The notes beneath the pieces are model-generated. The model searched no databases. It was not told the DNA's origin and saw only the letters and a program-made list of their open reading frames with translations. Below are positions 19,271 through 27,552 of a stretch of DNA of 64,000 bases, in pieces; the stretch's first letter is position 1; each line of letters starts with the position of its first letter. The translations under genes were made by a program, and so were the position numbers. This DNA is from Streptomyces sp. Ag109_O5-1 (lineage in GTDB: Bacteria; Actinomycetota; Actinomycetes; Streptomycetales; Streptomycetaceae), in NCBI RefSeq assembly GCF_003814875.1, contig NZ_RKQF01000001.1:7874001-7938000 (forward strand), written 5' to 3'.

Positions 19271-19735
19271 TCAGTCGACCGAGTCCATGAAGGCGAGCAT
19301 GCGGCGGTTGACCTCGTTCGGGTGGTCGATCTGCGGGCTGTGCCCGCTGGCGGCGACGATCTCGGCCCGCGCGCCCGGTATCAGCCGGGGTACGCGCTCG
19401 ACCTGGTGCCGCGGGTGCAGGAGCAGGCCGCGCTTGCCGAGGACCAGGTAGAGCGGGGTGCGAACGGTGGACAGCTCGGCCTCGGACAGGGGGAGCCGGG
19501 CCGGCGGATGCGGTACGCGCGCACGGACAGGTGGATCATCCTGCGCAGCTCCTCCACGACGAGCACCGGCTGCTTCAGCCAGGCCGCCAGGCGTGCCCGC
19601 AGCGCCCTGGGCGCGAACGTCGCGAACAGTCTGACCCAGATCCAGGCGAAGAAGCGCAGCCCGACCTTCTCCAGGCCGCCCGGGTCGAGCAGGGTCACCG
19701 AGGCGAGCCGCTCGGGCCTGCGGTGCGCCTGGTAC
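19271..19735 (-). pseudogene. Alpha/beta hydrolase remnant, 5'-deleted and frameshifted
   Basis: The C-terminal half of an alpha/beta hydrolase is spread over two frames. One frame reads RRPERLASVTLLDPGGLEKVG through the cap to AYRIR. The next frame resumes at RLPLSEAELSTVRTPLYL and ends with the catalytic-histidine region SGHSPQIDHP. The frame switch lies near 19497-19510, where about one extra base (or two missing) would restore it. The nucleophile elbow and oxyanion half are absent: homology ends near 19722-19735, exactly where a TetR remnant begins on the other strand. It cannot make an active enzyme. Confidence 0.8.
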
Positions 19736-20173
19736 GGGCTGCAGCGGCTGACCGAGCGGTTCGGGGAGCGGGTCGCCGCCCTGGTCCGGGACGCCGGGGC
19801 GGCCCCGCCGCCGCGCGCGCTGGTCGGGGCCCTGCTCATGGCGGCGCTGCCGACCGGCGCGGAGAGCCGCACCTTCCACCTGCTGTGCACCTCGTACGCC
19901 GTGCTGGCCGTGACCGACCCGGCTCTGGCCGCGCAGCCCTTCCTCAAGGACCCCGACGCCGCCGAACGCACGCTGGCCGGACTCCTCCGGCAGGCCCGGG
20001 AGCCGGGCCTCACCCACCCCGGCGTCGCCCCGGAACTGGAGGCGGTCGGCCTCCTCGCCATGTCCGCGGGCCTCGGCAGCAGCGTCCTCGCCGGCCAGCG
20101 CAGCCTCGAATCCGCCGTCGCCGTTCTGGCGCACCACCTGGACCGAATCTTCCGGGCGGCAGGGAAACCGTGA
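19735..20173 (+). pseudogene. TetR-family regulator remnant, DNA-binding domain deleted
   Basis: About 145 codons match the ligand-binding half of a TetR regulator: LQRLTERFGERVAALV, then the helical run HLLCTSYAVLAVTDPAL and the C-terminal VLAHHLDRIF. No helix-turn-helix precedes it. Upstream the frame runs into antisense of the hydrolase remnant. The ORF is open from 19322 but codons before about 19735 have no TetR likeness. The original pair was probably a divergent regulator and hydrolase whose shared promoter and both 5' ends were lost together. Confidence 0.75.
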
Positions 20174-20256
20174 CACTCCCGCCATGGAAGGCGGGCCGGA
20201 CCGGCCGCACAATCGGGGAGACCGAAGGCGTGCGAGCGGCGGGGGAGTCGGCGGAC

Positions 20257-20727
20257 ATGGGACTGGAACTGGAACTGGGCTACGACCTGCTGGGCGGCCG
20301 GCTCCGCTCCATCGGGGACGTCCAGCTCACCTACGGCGGTTGGGGCGGCAGGCCCCGGGCGCTCGGATCGCTTTCGCTGGAGTACGACCTGCTCGGGAGC
20401 CGGCTGCGGTGGATCGGCGACACCGAGATCACCTATGGCCGCCTGGGCAGTGTCCCGAGAACGTTCGGCACCTGGGACGTCGACTGCACCGCCTGGGCCG
20501 GGATTCCGCGCCGCATCGGCCCCTACCCCGTGGAACACCCCAGGCTCAGCGGCCGGGTGAGTGCGATCGGCCCGATCGGGGTCTCGTACGGCCTCCTGGG
20601 CGGCCGCCCCCGCCGTGTCGTCCTCCCCGAAGGCTGGACGGCCCTTCCCGACGACGTCCTCCGCGTCCTCTTCCTGGTCCTGCACCTCCAGGCCGAACGC
20701 AACAGAGGCTCGTCCTCCGCCGCATAG
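20257..20727 (+). CDS. Protein of seven 17-residue repeats, unknown
   Basis: A 156-residue protein. Residues 7-125 are seven back-to-back units of exactly 17 residues with no gaps. The consensus is roughly (L/I/V)xYxxLGxRxRxIGxxx. Units 1 and 3, and units 2 and 4, resemble each other most, hinting at a 34-residue super-unit. The glycines, aromatic residues and alternating pattern suggest short beta strands, as in a beta-solenoid or a closed beta fold. After the repeats comes GWTALPDDVL and a hydrophobic helix (VLFLVLHLQAE). ATG 20257 has GGGGGAG nine bases upstream. There is no signal peptide or cysteine pair. I do not recognise the family. Confidence 0.7.
   Translation: MGLELELGYDLLGGRLRSIGDVQLTYGGWGGRPRALGSLSLEYDLLGSRLRWIGDTEITYGRLGSVPRTFGTWDVDCTAWAGIPRRIGPYPVEHPRLSGRVSAIGPIGVSYGLLGGRPRRVVLPEGWTALPDDVLRVLFLVLHLQAERNRGSSSAA
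20275..20631 (+). repeat. Seven 51-bp coding repeats
   Basis: These are the seven consecutive 17-codon units inside the repeat protein. The DNA has diverged more than the protein pattern, so the duplications are old and the pattern is under selection. Confidence 0.7.
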
Positions 20728-20728
20728 G

Positions 20729-20764
20729 CCGAAGGCCCGCGGGACGGATCCGGCGGGCCTTCGG
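20729..20764. terminator. Bidirectional terminator
   Basis: A perfect 12-bp stem (arms 20729-20740 and 20753-20764) lies between the convergent repeat-protein and DUF805 genes. Confidence 0.8.
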
Positions 20765-20776
20765 GGTGAGGCAGGG

Positions 20777-21130
20777 TCAGACGGCGGCCGCGTGCTTCGG
20801 GTTGGCGCCGTACTGGTTGTCCTCCGGCTTGCCGTCGGAGGCGAGCCAGACCAGCAGGATGATGGAACCGACCAGCGGGATGATGCCGATCAGGATCGCC
20901 CAGCCGGAACGGCCGGTGTCGTGCAGCCTGCGGACCGCGACGCCGAGGCCGGGCAGCAGGACCGCGAGGCTGTAGATCGCGACGAGGGCGGGGAACCCGA
21001 TGACCCGCCCGACGATCGCCAGCACGATGGTGGCGATGATGTTGAACAGCGCGAACATCCAGTATTCCTGCCGACGCGCACGGCCGCTGAACACCGCGTA
21101 CTTCTTCAGTACATCGACGTACCAGTTCAT
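20777..21130 (-). CDS. DUF805 membrane protein
   Basis: A 117-residue membrane protein of the DUF805 (YhaH) family. It opens with the diagnostic amphipathic FSGRARRQEYWMF, followed by spans at about residues 25-60, the RLHDTGRSGW loop and a last span around 80-97. The short tail is KPEDNQYG. Such proteins are small inner-membrane proteins of unknown function. It ends next to a strong shared terminator and is transcribed as a single gene. Confidence 0.9.
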   Translation of the reverse strand: MNWYVDVLKKYAVFSGRARRQEYWMFALFNIIATIVLAIVGRVIGFPALVAIYSLAVLLPGLGVAVRRLHDTGRSGWAILIGIIPLVGSIILLVWLASDGKPEDNQYGANPKHAAAV

Positions 21131-21301
21131 TACTCGTCCCCCCGGGGATCAAGGCTTGATTTGACCCACAGCAAATCAAGCCGTGGTGGCCGGTTCCATT
21201 CATATTGGCGTGTGCGGGACAACCGTTACCGTGTCGCTGCCATTCGGTGATCAAGGGTGCTGGACCGCATCCGCGCGGCCCGCGATAGCGTCTATTCGGC
21301 C

Positions 21302-22195
21302 ATGGACATGCAGAAACAGCCGCAGCGGCAGCCGCAGACACAGCACCCCGAAGGATGCCTCGTCGTGGCGATCAGAATCCCCGTGCGCATCTTCGTGTTC
21401 CTGGTGGTGCTGCCGATACGCCTGCTCTGGGACGCGCTCGCCGCCGTCGCACGGTTTCTGGGGCGATACGTCCTCGCCCCGGTGGTACGCGCGATCGGCC
21501 GGATCCTGCACCTGCTCCTCGTGGTCCCCCTGATCTGGCTGTACCGCCACCTGCTCACCCCCCTCGGCCACGCCCTCGCGTGGCTCTACGCGCGCGTGCT
21601 CATCCCGATCGGCCACGCTCTCGGGTGGCTCTACGCGCGCGTGCTCATCCCGATCGGCCACGCTCTCGGGTGGCTCTACGCGCGCGTGCTCACCCCGATC
21701 GGCCATGCGCTCGTGTGGCTCCTCACGCCCGTCGCGAAGGGCGTCGCCTGGGCGTTCGACATGCTCGGCACCGCCCTGTACTGGACCGCGCGTGTGCTCC
21801 TCGTCCTGCCCGCCCTCGCCCTGTGGCGCTGGATCCTCGCCCCGGCCGGTCGCATTCTCGGCATCGTCCTCAAGGAGATCGGGGAGGCCCTCGGCCACGC
21901 CTGGCGGGCCGCCGGGTACGTCGTACGGGCCGCCGGACGGGTTCTCGGGACCCTCTTCCGGTGGATCTTCCGGGAACCCGCACGCTGGGTGTACCGGACC
22001 GTTCTCACCCCGGTCGGACACGTCGTACGCGGCCTCGTACTGCACCCGGCGGCCGAGGCCGCACGCGCGATCGGCCGCGCCGTACGCCAGGCCCGCGCCG
22101 ACCTGCGGCGCGCCCTCTTCGGCGAGCCGAGCCGGCCCGCGCCCGTGGACCGCCGGGAACCCAGGGGCCGCGGCACACGTACTCTTGATGGATAG
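21302..22195 (+). CDS. Repeat-rich membrane-associated protein, unknown
   Basis: About 297 residues from ATG 21302, or 312 from GTG 21257; neither has a clear ribosome site. A short polar, glutamine-rich N-terminus is followed by a long run of hydrophobic and amphipathic helices at about residues 25-270. It contains an internal 15-residue unit close to WLYARVLIPIGHALG, present in three near-identical copies and several degenerate ones. Arginine and histidine recur at fixed positions on one face, suggesting helices lying in the membrane surface rather than ordinary spans. The C-terminal 40 residues are polar. It lies directly upstream of the TIGR03936 gene. No known domain is recognised. Confidence 0.6.
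   Translation: MDMQKQPQRQPQTQHPEGCLVVAIRIPVRIFVFLVVLPIRLLWDALAAVARFLGRYVLAPVVRAIGRILHLLLVVPLIWLYRHLLTPLGHALAWLYARVLIPIGHALGWLYARVLIPIGHALGWLYARVLTPIGHALVWLLTPVAKGVAWAFDMLGTALYWTARVLLVLPALALWRWILAPAGRILGIVLKEIGEALGHAWRAAGYVVRAAGRVLGTLFRWIFREPARWVYRTVLTPVGHVVRGLVLHPAAEAARAIGRAVRQARADLRRALFGEPSRPAPVDRREPRGRGTRTLDG
21580..21714 (+). repeat. 45-bp tandem repeat, three copies
   Basis: Copies begin at 21580, 21625 and 21670. The first two are almost identical in DNA and the third has a few changes. They encode the 15-residue unit of the membrane protein, so copy number can change in frame. Confidence 0.85.
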
Positions 22196-22261
22196 CAGTA
22201 CACAGCCGTACGGCCGACAGCGGTACGGCCCTCGCACGAGAACCACGAAGGACTGACGACA

Positions 22262-23068
22262 CTGGGCAAGCGACAGCCCGAAGGCCCGCCGCCCGCACCC
22301 GCGGTGCAGCGCATCCGACTGCGCTACACCAAGCGCGGCCGCCTCCGGTTCACCAGCCACCGTGACTTCCAGCGCGCCTTCGAGCGTGCGCTGCGCCGCG
22401 CCGAGGTGCCCATGGCCTACTCGGCGGGGTTCACACCGCACCCGAAGGTGTCGTACGCCAATGCCGCACCCACCGGCACGGGCAGCGAGGCCGAGTACCT
22501 GGAGATCGCGCTCGCCGCACACCGCGACCCGGAGCGGCTGCGCGCACTCCTCGACGAGTCCCTGCCCACCGGGCTCGACATCGTCGATGCGGTCGAGGCA
22601 CGCACGTCCGGACTGGCCGACCGGCTCACCGCCTCCGTGTGGGAGCTGCGGCTGCCCGGCGTGGACCCTGCGGAGGCCGAACAGGCCGTCGCCGCGTTCA
22701 ACACCGCCGAGTCCGTCGAGGTCCGGCGCACCACCAAGAACGGCATCCGCACCTTCGACGCCCGCCCCGCGGTCGTGCAACTTGAAACACAGAGTGAAAC
22801 GGCTGATAGGCCGACCGACCAGCCCTGTGCGATACTGCGGCTGGTTGTTCGGCACGTGACGCCTGCCGTACGACCCGACGACGTCCTGTCCGGTCTCCGC
22901 GCCGTGGCCGACCTGGCGCCGCCGGTCCCCGCAGCGGTGACCAGGCTGGCGCAGGGGCTGTTCGATGAAGAGACCGGCACGGTGACCGACCCGCTCGCGC
23001 CCGACCGCGAGGCAGCTCAGGCCCTTTCCAAGGCCGATCCCGCTGCCGCCGCGACGGCGTCGGCGTAA
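22262..23068 (+). CDS. TIGR03936 radical-SAM-associated protein (DUF2344)
   Basis: About 268 residues from an inferred CTG start, or 254 from GTG 22304. The conserved beginning QRIRLRYTKRGRLRFTSHRDF, the GFTPHPKVSYA loop and the LPxGLDIVDA region are family marks. The start is unusual. Between the previous stop (22193-22195) and GTG 22304 no ATG, GTG or TTG lies in frame; GTG 22304 has no ribosome site, while CTG 22262 has GAAGGA nine bases upstream and begins GKRQPEG. The family usually sits beside a TIGR03960 radical SAM protein and rne. rne follows here, but the radical SAM gene is not in the window. Function unproven; links to RNA modification or translation are inferred by neighbourhood. 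Confidence 0.82.
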   Translation: MGKRQPEGPPPAPAVQRIRLRYTKRGRLRFTSHRDFQRAFERALRRAEVPMAYSAGFTPHPKVSYANAAPTGTGSEAEYLEIALAAHRDPERLRALLDESLPTGLDIVDAVEARTSGLADRLTASVWELRLPGVDPAEAEQAVAAFNTAESVEVRRTTKNGIRTFDARPAVVQLETQSETADRPTDQPCAILRLVVRHVTPAVRPDDVLSGLRAVADLAPPVPAAVTRLAQGLFDEETGTVTDPLAPDREAAQALSKADPAAAATASA

Positions 23069-23343
23069 GGAAGGCACCGCGAAGGACGGACGTCGAAGCG
23101 CCGCCCTCGTACTCGGGAGCCACCTGGGTCGGGCAGCGCACCGACCAGAAGACTTTCGCCAGGCCGTCCGCGACAAGGCGTACGGAACCGGCGAGACAGG
23201 ACACAGAAAGCTCCTGTGCGGCGCCCGCGCCCCACACGGCGGCACCGCGCACCGCGCGAGCCGCGGACGTCACCGGCGATCGCTCGACCGATCGACGCCG
23301 GACCAGGCGCGGCGCCCGGGAGCCTGACGGGAGAAACGCCCGC

Positions 23344-26300
23344 ATGCTCGAACCGACCGAGCCCACCGAGGGCTCCGAACTGAACACCCCCAGCGACACC
23401 CTGCCGCCGCGCAGGCGTCGCCGTGCCGCGTCCCGCCCCGCGGGACCGCCCGCCGAGGCCGTGGCCGAGAGCACCGCGCCGGCCATACCGGCCGCCGAGA
23501 CCGCAGAGCCGGCAGAGGCAGCAGCCGAGACGGTCGAGACCGTCGAGGCTGTCGAAGAGGCCGCGCCGGCTCCGCGTACGCGTCGTCGCGCCACCCGCCG
23601 GGCGTCCGCGCCCGCCGGTGCTCCGGCTGCCGCCGAGGCCGTGGAGACGGCTGAGCCCGCCGCTGCTGCCGCAGTCACCGAGCCGGCCGAGGCCACGGTT
23701 GCCGCCGAGACCGTCGAGGTCGTCGAGGAGGCTGCGCCCGCTCCGCGGACGCGTCGCCGTGCCACCCGTCGGGCGTCCGCGCCCGTCGGTGCTCCGGCTG
23801 AGGCCGTGGAGGAGGCTGTGGTCACGACCGCTGCACCCGTTGCCGCGGAGGCCGTGGAAGAGGCCGCGCCGGAGGCTGCCGAGGTCACCGAGACCGTCGA
23901 GGTCGTCGAGGAGGCTGCGCCCGCTCCGCGGACGCGTCGCCGTGCCACCCGTCGGGCGTCCGCGCCCGTCGGTGCTCCGGCTGAGGCCGTGGAGGAGGCT
24001 GTGGTCACGACCGCTGCACCCGTTGCCGCGGAGGCCGTGGAAGAGGCCGCGCCGGAGGCTGCCGAGGTCACCGAGACCGTCGAGGTCGTCGAGGAGGCTG
24101 CGCCCGCTCCGCGGACGCGTCGCCGTGCCACCCGTCGGGCGTCCGCGCCCGTCGGTGCTCCGGCTGAGGCCGTGGAGGAGGCTGTGGTCACGACCGCTGC
24201 ACCCGTTGCCGCGGAGGCCGTGGAAGAGGCCGCGCCGGAGGCTGCCGAGGTCACCGAGACCGTCGAGGTCGTCGAGGAGGCTGCGCCCGCTCCGCGGACG
24301 CGTCGCCGTGCCACCCGCCGGGTGACCGCGCCCTCGGGCGCGTCCGAGGCCGGTGCCGCACAGACCGCCGTCGCCGAGGAGCCGAAGGCCGAGGCCGTCG
24401 AGACCCCGGCTGCAGAGCCCGCCGAGACCGAGGCGCCGCGTCGCCGGCGCCGGGTCGTGCGGCAGGCCGCCATCGGGTTCTCCGAGCCCGCCGCCCCGGC
24501 CGCCACCGAGGAGGAGGAACCGCAGCGCCGCCCGGCCCGGCCCGCCGTGGCCGTGTTCCAGGCGCCCGTGTTCACCGAGCCGAGGTTCCAGACCCCGCAG
24601 CGCGCCGCCGCCGAAGCGGCCGCCGAGGCCGCCGTGGCCAGGGCGACCGAGGAGTCCGAGGCGTCCGAGGAGTCGGGCAAGCCCGAAGAGTCCGCGGCGT
24701 TCGCTGCGGAGCCCGCCGAGCAGGCCGAGTCCGGTTCGCGCCGCCGGCGCCGCCGTCGGGGCGCCGTCGAGGAGGCCCCGGTCGTCGAGGCCGCCGAGGA
24801 CGAGACCGAGGAGCCGGAGGAGTCCGTCGAGGACGCCGCCGAGGGCGACGACGAGAACGAGGAGTCGGGCTCCCGCCGACGCCGCCGCCGGGGTGGCCGT
24901 CGCCGCCGCCGCGGTGACGCCGGTGACGGCGAGGGCGCTGACGCCGAGAGCGACGAGCTCGCCGCCGAGCAGGCCGAGCAGGACGCCGAGGACACCGCCG
25001 AGCAGGAGGAAGAGGACGACGACGAGGCCCGTGACGAGGCCGGCGGCTCCTCCAGCAGCCGTCGCCGCCGTCGCCGCCGCCGTCGCACCGGGGACACCTC
25101 CGTCGACACCGAGCCCGGCGAGGGCGACCCGGAGCGCACGGTCGTCAAGGTCCGCGAGCCCCGCAAGCCGTCCGAGCCGTCCGACGAGGTGCAGTCCATC
25201 AAGGGCTCCACGCGTCTGGAGGCCAAGAAGCAGCGCCGCCGCGAAGGCCGCGAGCAGGGCCGCCGCCGCGTCCCGATCATCACCGAGGCCGAGTTCCTCG
25301 CCCGCCGCGAGGCCGTCGAGCGTGTGATGGTCGTCCGCCAGTACGGCGAGCGCACTCAGATCGGCGTCCTGGAGGACGGCGTGCTCGTGGAGCACTACGT
25401 CAACAAGGAGCAGGCCACCTCGTACGTCGGCAACGTCTACCTGGGCAAGGTCCAGAACGTGCTGCCCTCGATGGAGGCCGCCTTCATCGACATCGGCAAG
25501 GGCCGCAACGCCGTCCTGTACGCCGGCGAGGTCAACTTCGAGGCGCTGGGCATGGCCAACGGCCCGCGGCGCATCGAGTCCGCCCTGAAGTCCGGCCAGT
25601 CAGTCCTCGTCCAGGTGACGAAGGACCCGATCGGTCACAAGGGCGCCCGCCTCACCAGCCAGGTCTCCCTCCCGGGCCGCTACCTCGTGTACGTCCCCGA
25701 GGGCTCCATGACCGGCATCAGCCGCAAGCTGCCCGACACCGAGCGCGCCCGGCTGAAGACCATCCTCAAGAAGATCGTCCCCGAGGACGCGGGCGTCATC
25801 GTGCGCACCGCCGCCGAGGGCGCGAGCGAGGACGAGCTGCGCCGCGACGTCGAACGCCTGCAGGCGCAGTGGGAGGACATCCAGAAGAAGTCGAAGAACG
25901 GCAACGCCCCGACGCTGCTGTACGGCGAGCCGGACATGACCGTCCGGGTCGTCCGCGACATCTTCAACGAGGACTTCTCCAAGGTCGTCGTCAGCGGCGA
26001 CGAAGCCTGGGACACCGTCCACGGCTATGTCTCGCACGTCGCCCCCGACCTCGCCGGCCGGCTGTCGAAGTGGACCTCCGAGGTCGACGTCTTCGCCACC
26101 TACCGGATCGACGAGCAGCTCGCCAAGGCCCTGGACCGCAAGGTCTGGCTGCCCAGCGGCGGTTCGCTGGTCATCGACCGGACCGAGGCGATGGTCGTCG
26201 TCGACGTCAACACCGGCAAGTTCACCGGCCAGGGCGGCAACCTGGAAGAGACCGTCACCAGGAACAACCTGGAGGCGGCCGAGGAGATCGTCCGCCAGCT

Positions 26301-27552
26301 GCGGCTGCGCGACCTCGGCGGCATCATCGTCATCGACTTCATCGACATGGTCCTGGAGTCCAACCGGGACCTGGTGCTGCGGCGCCTCCTGGAGTGCCTG
26401 GGCCGGGACCGGACCAAGCACCAGGTGGCCGAGGTGACCTCGCTGGGGCTCGTCCAGATGACCCGCAAGCGGGTCGGACAGGGCCTGCTGGAGTCGTTCT
26501 CCGAGACCTGCGTGCACTGCAACGGCCGCGGTGTCATCGTCCACATGGAGCAGCCCAGCTCCGGTGGCGGCGGCAAGCGCAAGAAGCGCGGGCGCGGTGG
26601 CGACGGCCACGAGCACGACCACGAGGTGCACGAGACGCACGAGGTCGTGGCCGACGGGGTCGTCGAGCACGCCGAGGCCGTCCAGGCGGTCGAGGAGACG
26701 GCGGCGGAGGTCGCGGCCGAGGCCGCGGTGCCCGTCGCGCTGCCCGCGCCCGACTTCGCGCCGGACGAGGAGCTGTACAGCAGCGTCGCCGAGGCGGAGG
26801 CCGCGGCCGGCCGCCACCGCACCCGCCGCCGGACGAGCCGCCGGGCCTCGGCTCCGGCCGGTGCGCCCAAGGAGCGCGCGGGCCGGCCGGAGGCCGCGGT
26901 GACCGAGGCGCCGGCCGTCGCCGAGGTGCACGCCGAGCCCGTCGCCGTCGAGGCCCCGGTGGCCGAGGCCCCCGTGGTCGAGGCCCCGGCTGCCGAGGAG
27001 GCCGCGCCCAAGGGCCGTACGCGTCGGCGTGCGACCCGGAAGGTGTCGGCGCCCGCCGGTTCCCCCGCGGGGGCCGAGGCGGCCGTGGTGACCGTCGTCG
27101 CCGAGAGCGCGCCGGCCGCCGTCGAGGAGCCCGAGACCGTGGCCGAGGCGGCCGCGCCCGCCGAGAGCGCCGCTCCGGCCCGCCCGCGCCGTCGTGCGGT
27201 CCGCAAGGCCACCGCGCCGACCGCGTCCGAGGAGGCGGCCGTCGTGGTCGTACCGTCCGCGGAGGAGTCGGGGGCCGAGGAGGCTCCCGCTCCCGCCGAG
27301 GCGCCCGCTGCCGAGGAGACCGTCGAGGAGGCCGCCCCGGCCAAGAAGACGGCCCGTAAGACGGCCGCAAAGAAGACCGCCGCAAAGAAGACCGCCGCCA
27401 AGAAGACGGCCGCAAAGAAGACCGCTGCCAAGAAGACGGCCGCGAAGAAGACGACGACGGCCAAGAAGGCGGTCAAGACCGCCAAGACGGCCGCCGCCAA
27501 GTCGACGGCGAAGAAGACCACCACGGTCGCCACCGCCACCGACGAGGGCTGA
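23344..27552 (+). CDS. rne: Ribonuclease E/G
   Basis: A 1402-residue endoribonuclease of the actinobacterial RNase E type. The catalytic core lies at about residues 640-1090. It has an S1 region (VGNVYLGKVQNVLPSMEAAFIDIGKG), the metal-binding aspartates in VVDVNTGKF and IVIDFIDMV, and the Zn-link cysteines in CVHC. Flanking arms are disordered and of low complexity. The N-terminal arm (residues 1-600) alternates acidic Ala/Glu blocks with TRRRATRRASAP basic blocks and includes three perfect 61-residue repeats. The C-terminal arm ends in lysine-rich KTAAK repeats like histone H1 tails. These arms are expected scaffold and RNA-binding regions. It initiates mRNA decay and stable-RNA processing. 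Confidence 0.95.
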   Translation: MLEPTEPTEGSELNTPSDTLPPRRRRRAASRPAGPPAEAVAESTAPAIPAAETAEPAEAAAETVETVEAVEEAAPAPRTRRRATRRASAPAGAPAAAEAVETAEPAAAAAVTEPAEATVAAETVEVVEEAAPAPRTRRRATRRASAPVGAPAEAVEEAVVTTAAPVAAEAVEEAAPEAAEVTETVEVVEEAAPAPRTRRRATRRASAPVGAPAEAVEEAVVTTAAPVAAEAVEEAAPEAAEVTETVEVVEEAAPAPRTRRRATRRASAPVGAPAEAVEEAVVTTAAPVAAEAVEEAAPEAAEVTETVEVVEEAAPAPRTRRRATRRVTAPSGASEAGAAQTAVAEEPKAEAVETPAAEPAETEAPRRRRRVVRQAAIGFSEPAAPAATEEEEPQRRPARPAVAVFQAPVFTEPRFQTPQRAAAEAAAEAAVARATEESEASEESGKPEESAAFAAEPAEQAESGSRRRRRRRGAVEEAPVVEAAEDETEEPEESVEDAAEGDDENEESGSRRRRRRGGRRRRRGDAGDGEGADAESDELAAEQAEQDAEDTAEQEEEDDDEARDEAGGSSSSRRRRRRRRRTGDTSVDTEPGEGDPERTVVKVREPRKPSEPSDEVQSIKGSTRLEAKKQRRREGREQGRRRVPIITEAEFLARREAVERVMVVRQYGERTQIGVLEDGVLVEHYVNKEQATSYVGNVYLGKVQNVLPSMEAAFIDIGKGRNAVLYAGEVNFEALGMANGPRRIESALKSGQSVLVQVTKDPIGHKGARLTSQVSLPGRYLVYVPEGSMTGISRKLPDTERARLKTILKKIVPEDAGVIVRTAAEGASEDELRRDVERLQAQWEDIQKKSKNGNAPTLLYGEPDMTVRVVRDIFNEDFSKVVVSGDEAWDTVHGYVSHVAPDLAGRLSKWTSEVDVFATYRIDEQLAKALDRKVWLPSGGSLVIDRTEAMVVVDVNTGKFTGQGGNLEETVTRNNLEAAEEIVRQLRLRDLGGIIVIDFIDMVLESNRDLVLRRLLECLGRDRTKHQVAEVTSLGLVQMTRKRVGQGLLESFSETCVHCNGRGVIVHMEQPSSGGGGKRKKRGRGGDGHEHDHEVHETHEVVADGVVEHAEAVQAVEETAAEVAAEAAVPVALPAPDFAPDEELYSSVAEAEAAAGRHRTRRRTSRRASAPAGAPKERAGRPEAAVTEAPAVAEVHAEPVAVEAPVAEAPVVEAPAAEEAAPKGRTRRRATRKVSAPAGSPAGAEAAVVTVVAESAPAAVEEPETVAEAAAPAESAAPARPRRRAVRKATAPTASEEAAVVVVPSAEESGAEEAPAPAEAPAAEETVEEAAPAKKTARKTAAKKTAAKKTAAKKTAAKKTAAKKTAAKKTTTAKKAVKTAKTAAAKSTAKKTTTVATATDEG
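23707..24321 (+). repeat. 183-bp perfect tandem repeat in rne
   Basis: Three complete copies begin at 23707, 23890 and 24073, and a partial fourth at 24256. By eye they are identical base for base. A degenerate unit precedes them. Each encodes 61 residues, so gain or loss of a copy keeps the frame. The identity implies very recent amplification or active homogenisation. Confidence 0.92.
27346..27455 (+). repeat. 15-bp KTAAK coding repeats at rne 3' end
   Basis: About seven units of a 5-residue K-T-A-A-K motif are encoded near the end of rne. They form a lysine-rich tail probably contacting RNA. Confidence 0.8.

Noticed and set aside
23707..24321. Consideration of the regular repeats as a CRISPR array.
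   Set aside because: The repeats are contiguous, coding and 183 bp long, with no spacers. No cas genes are present in the window.
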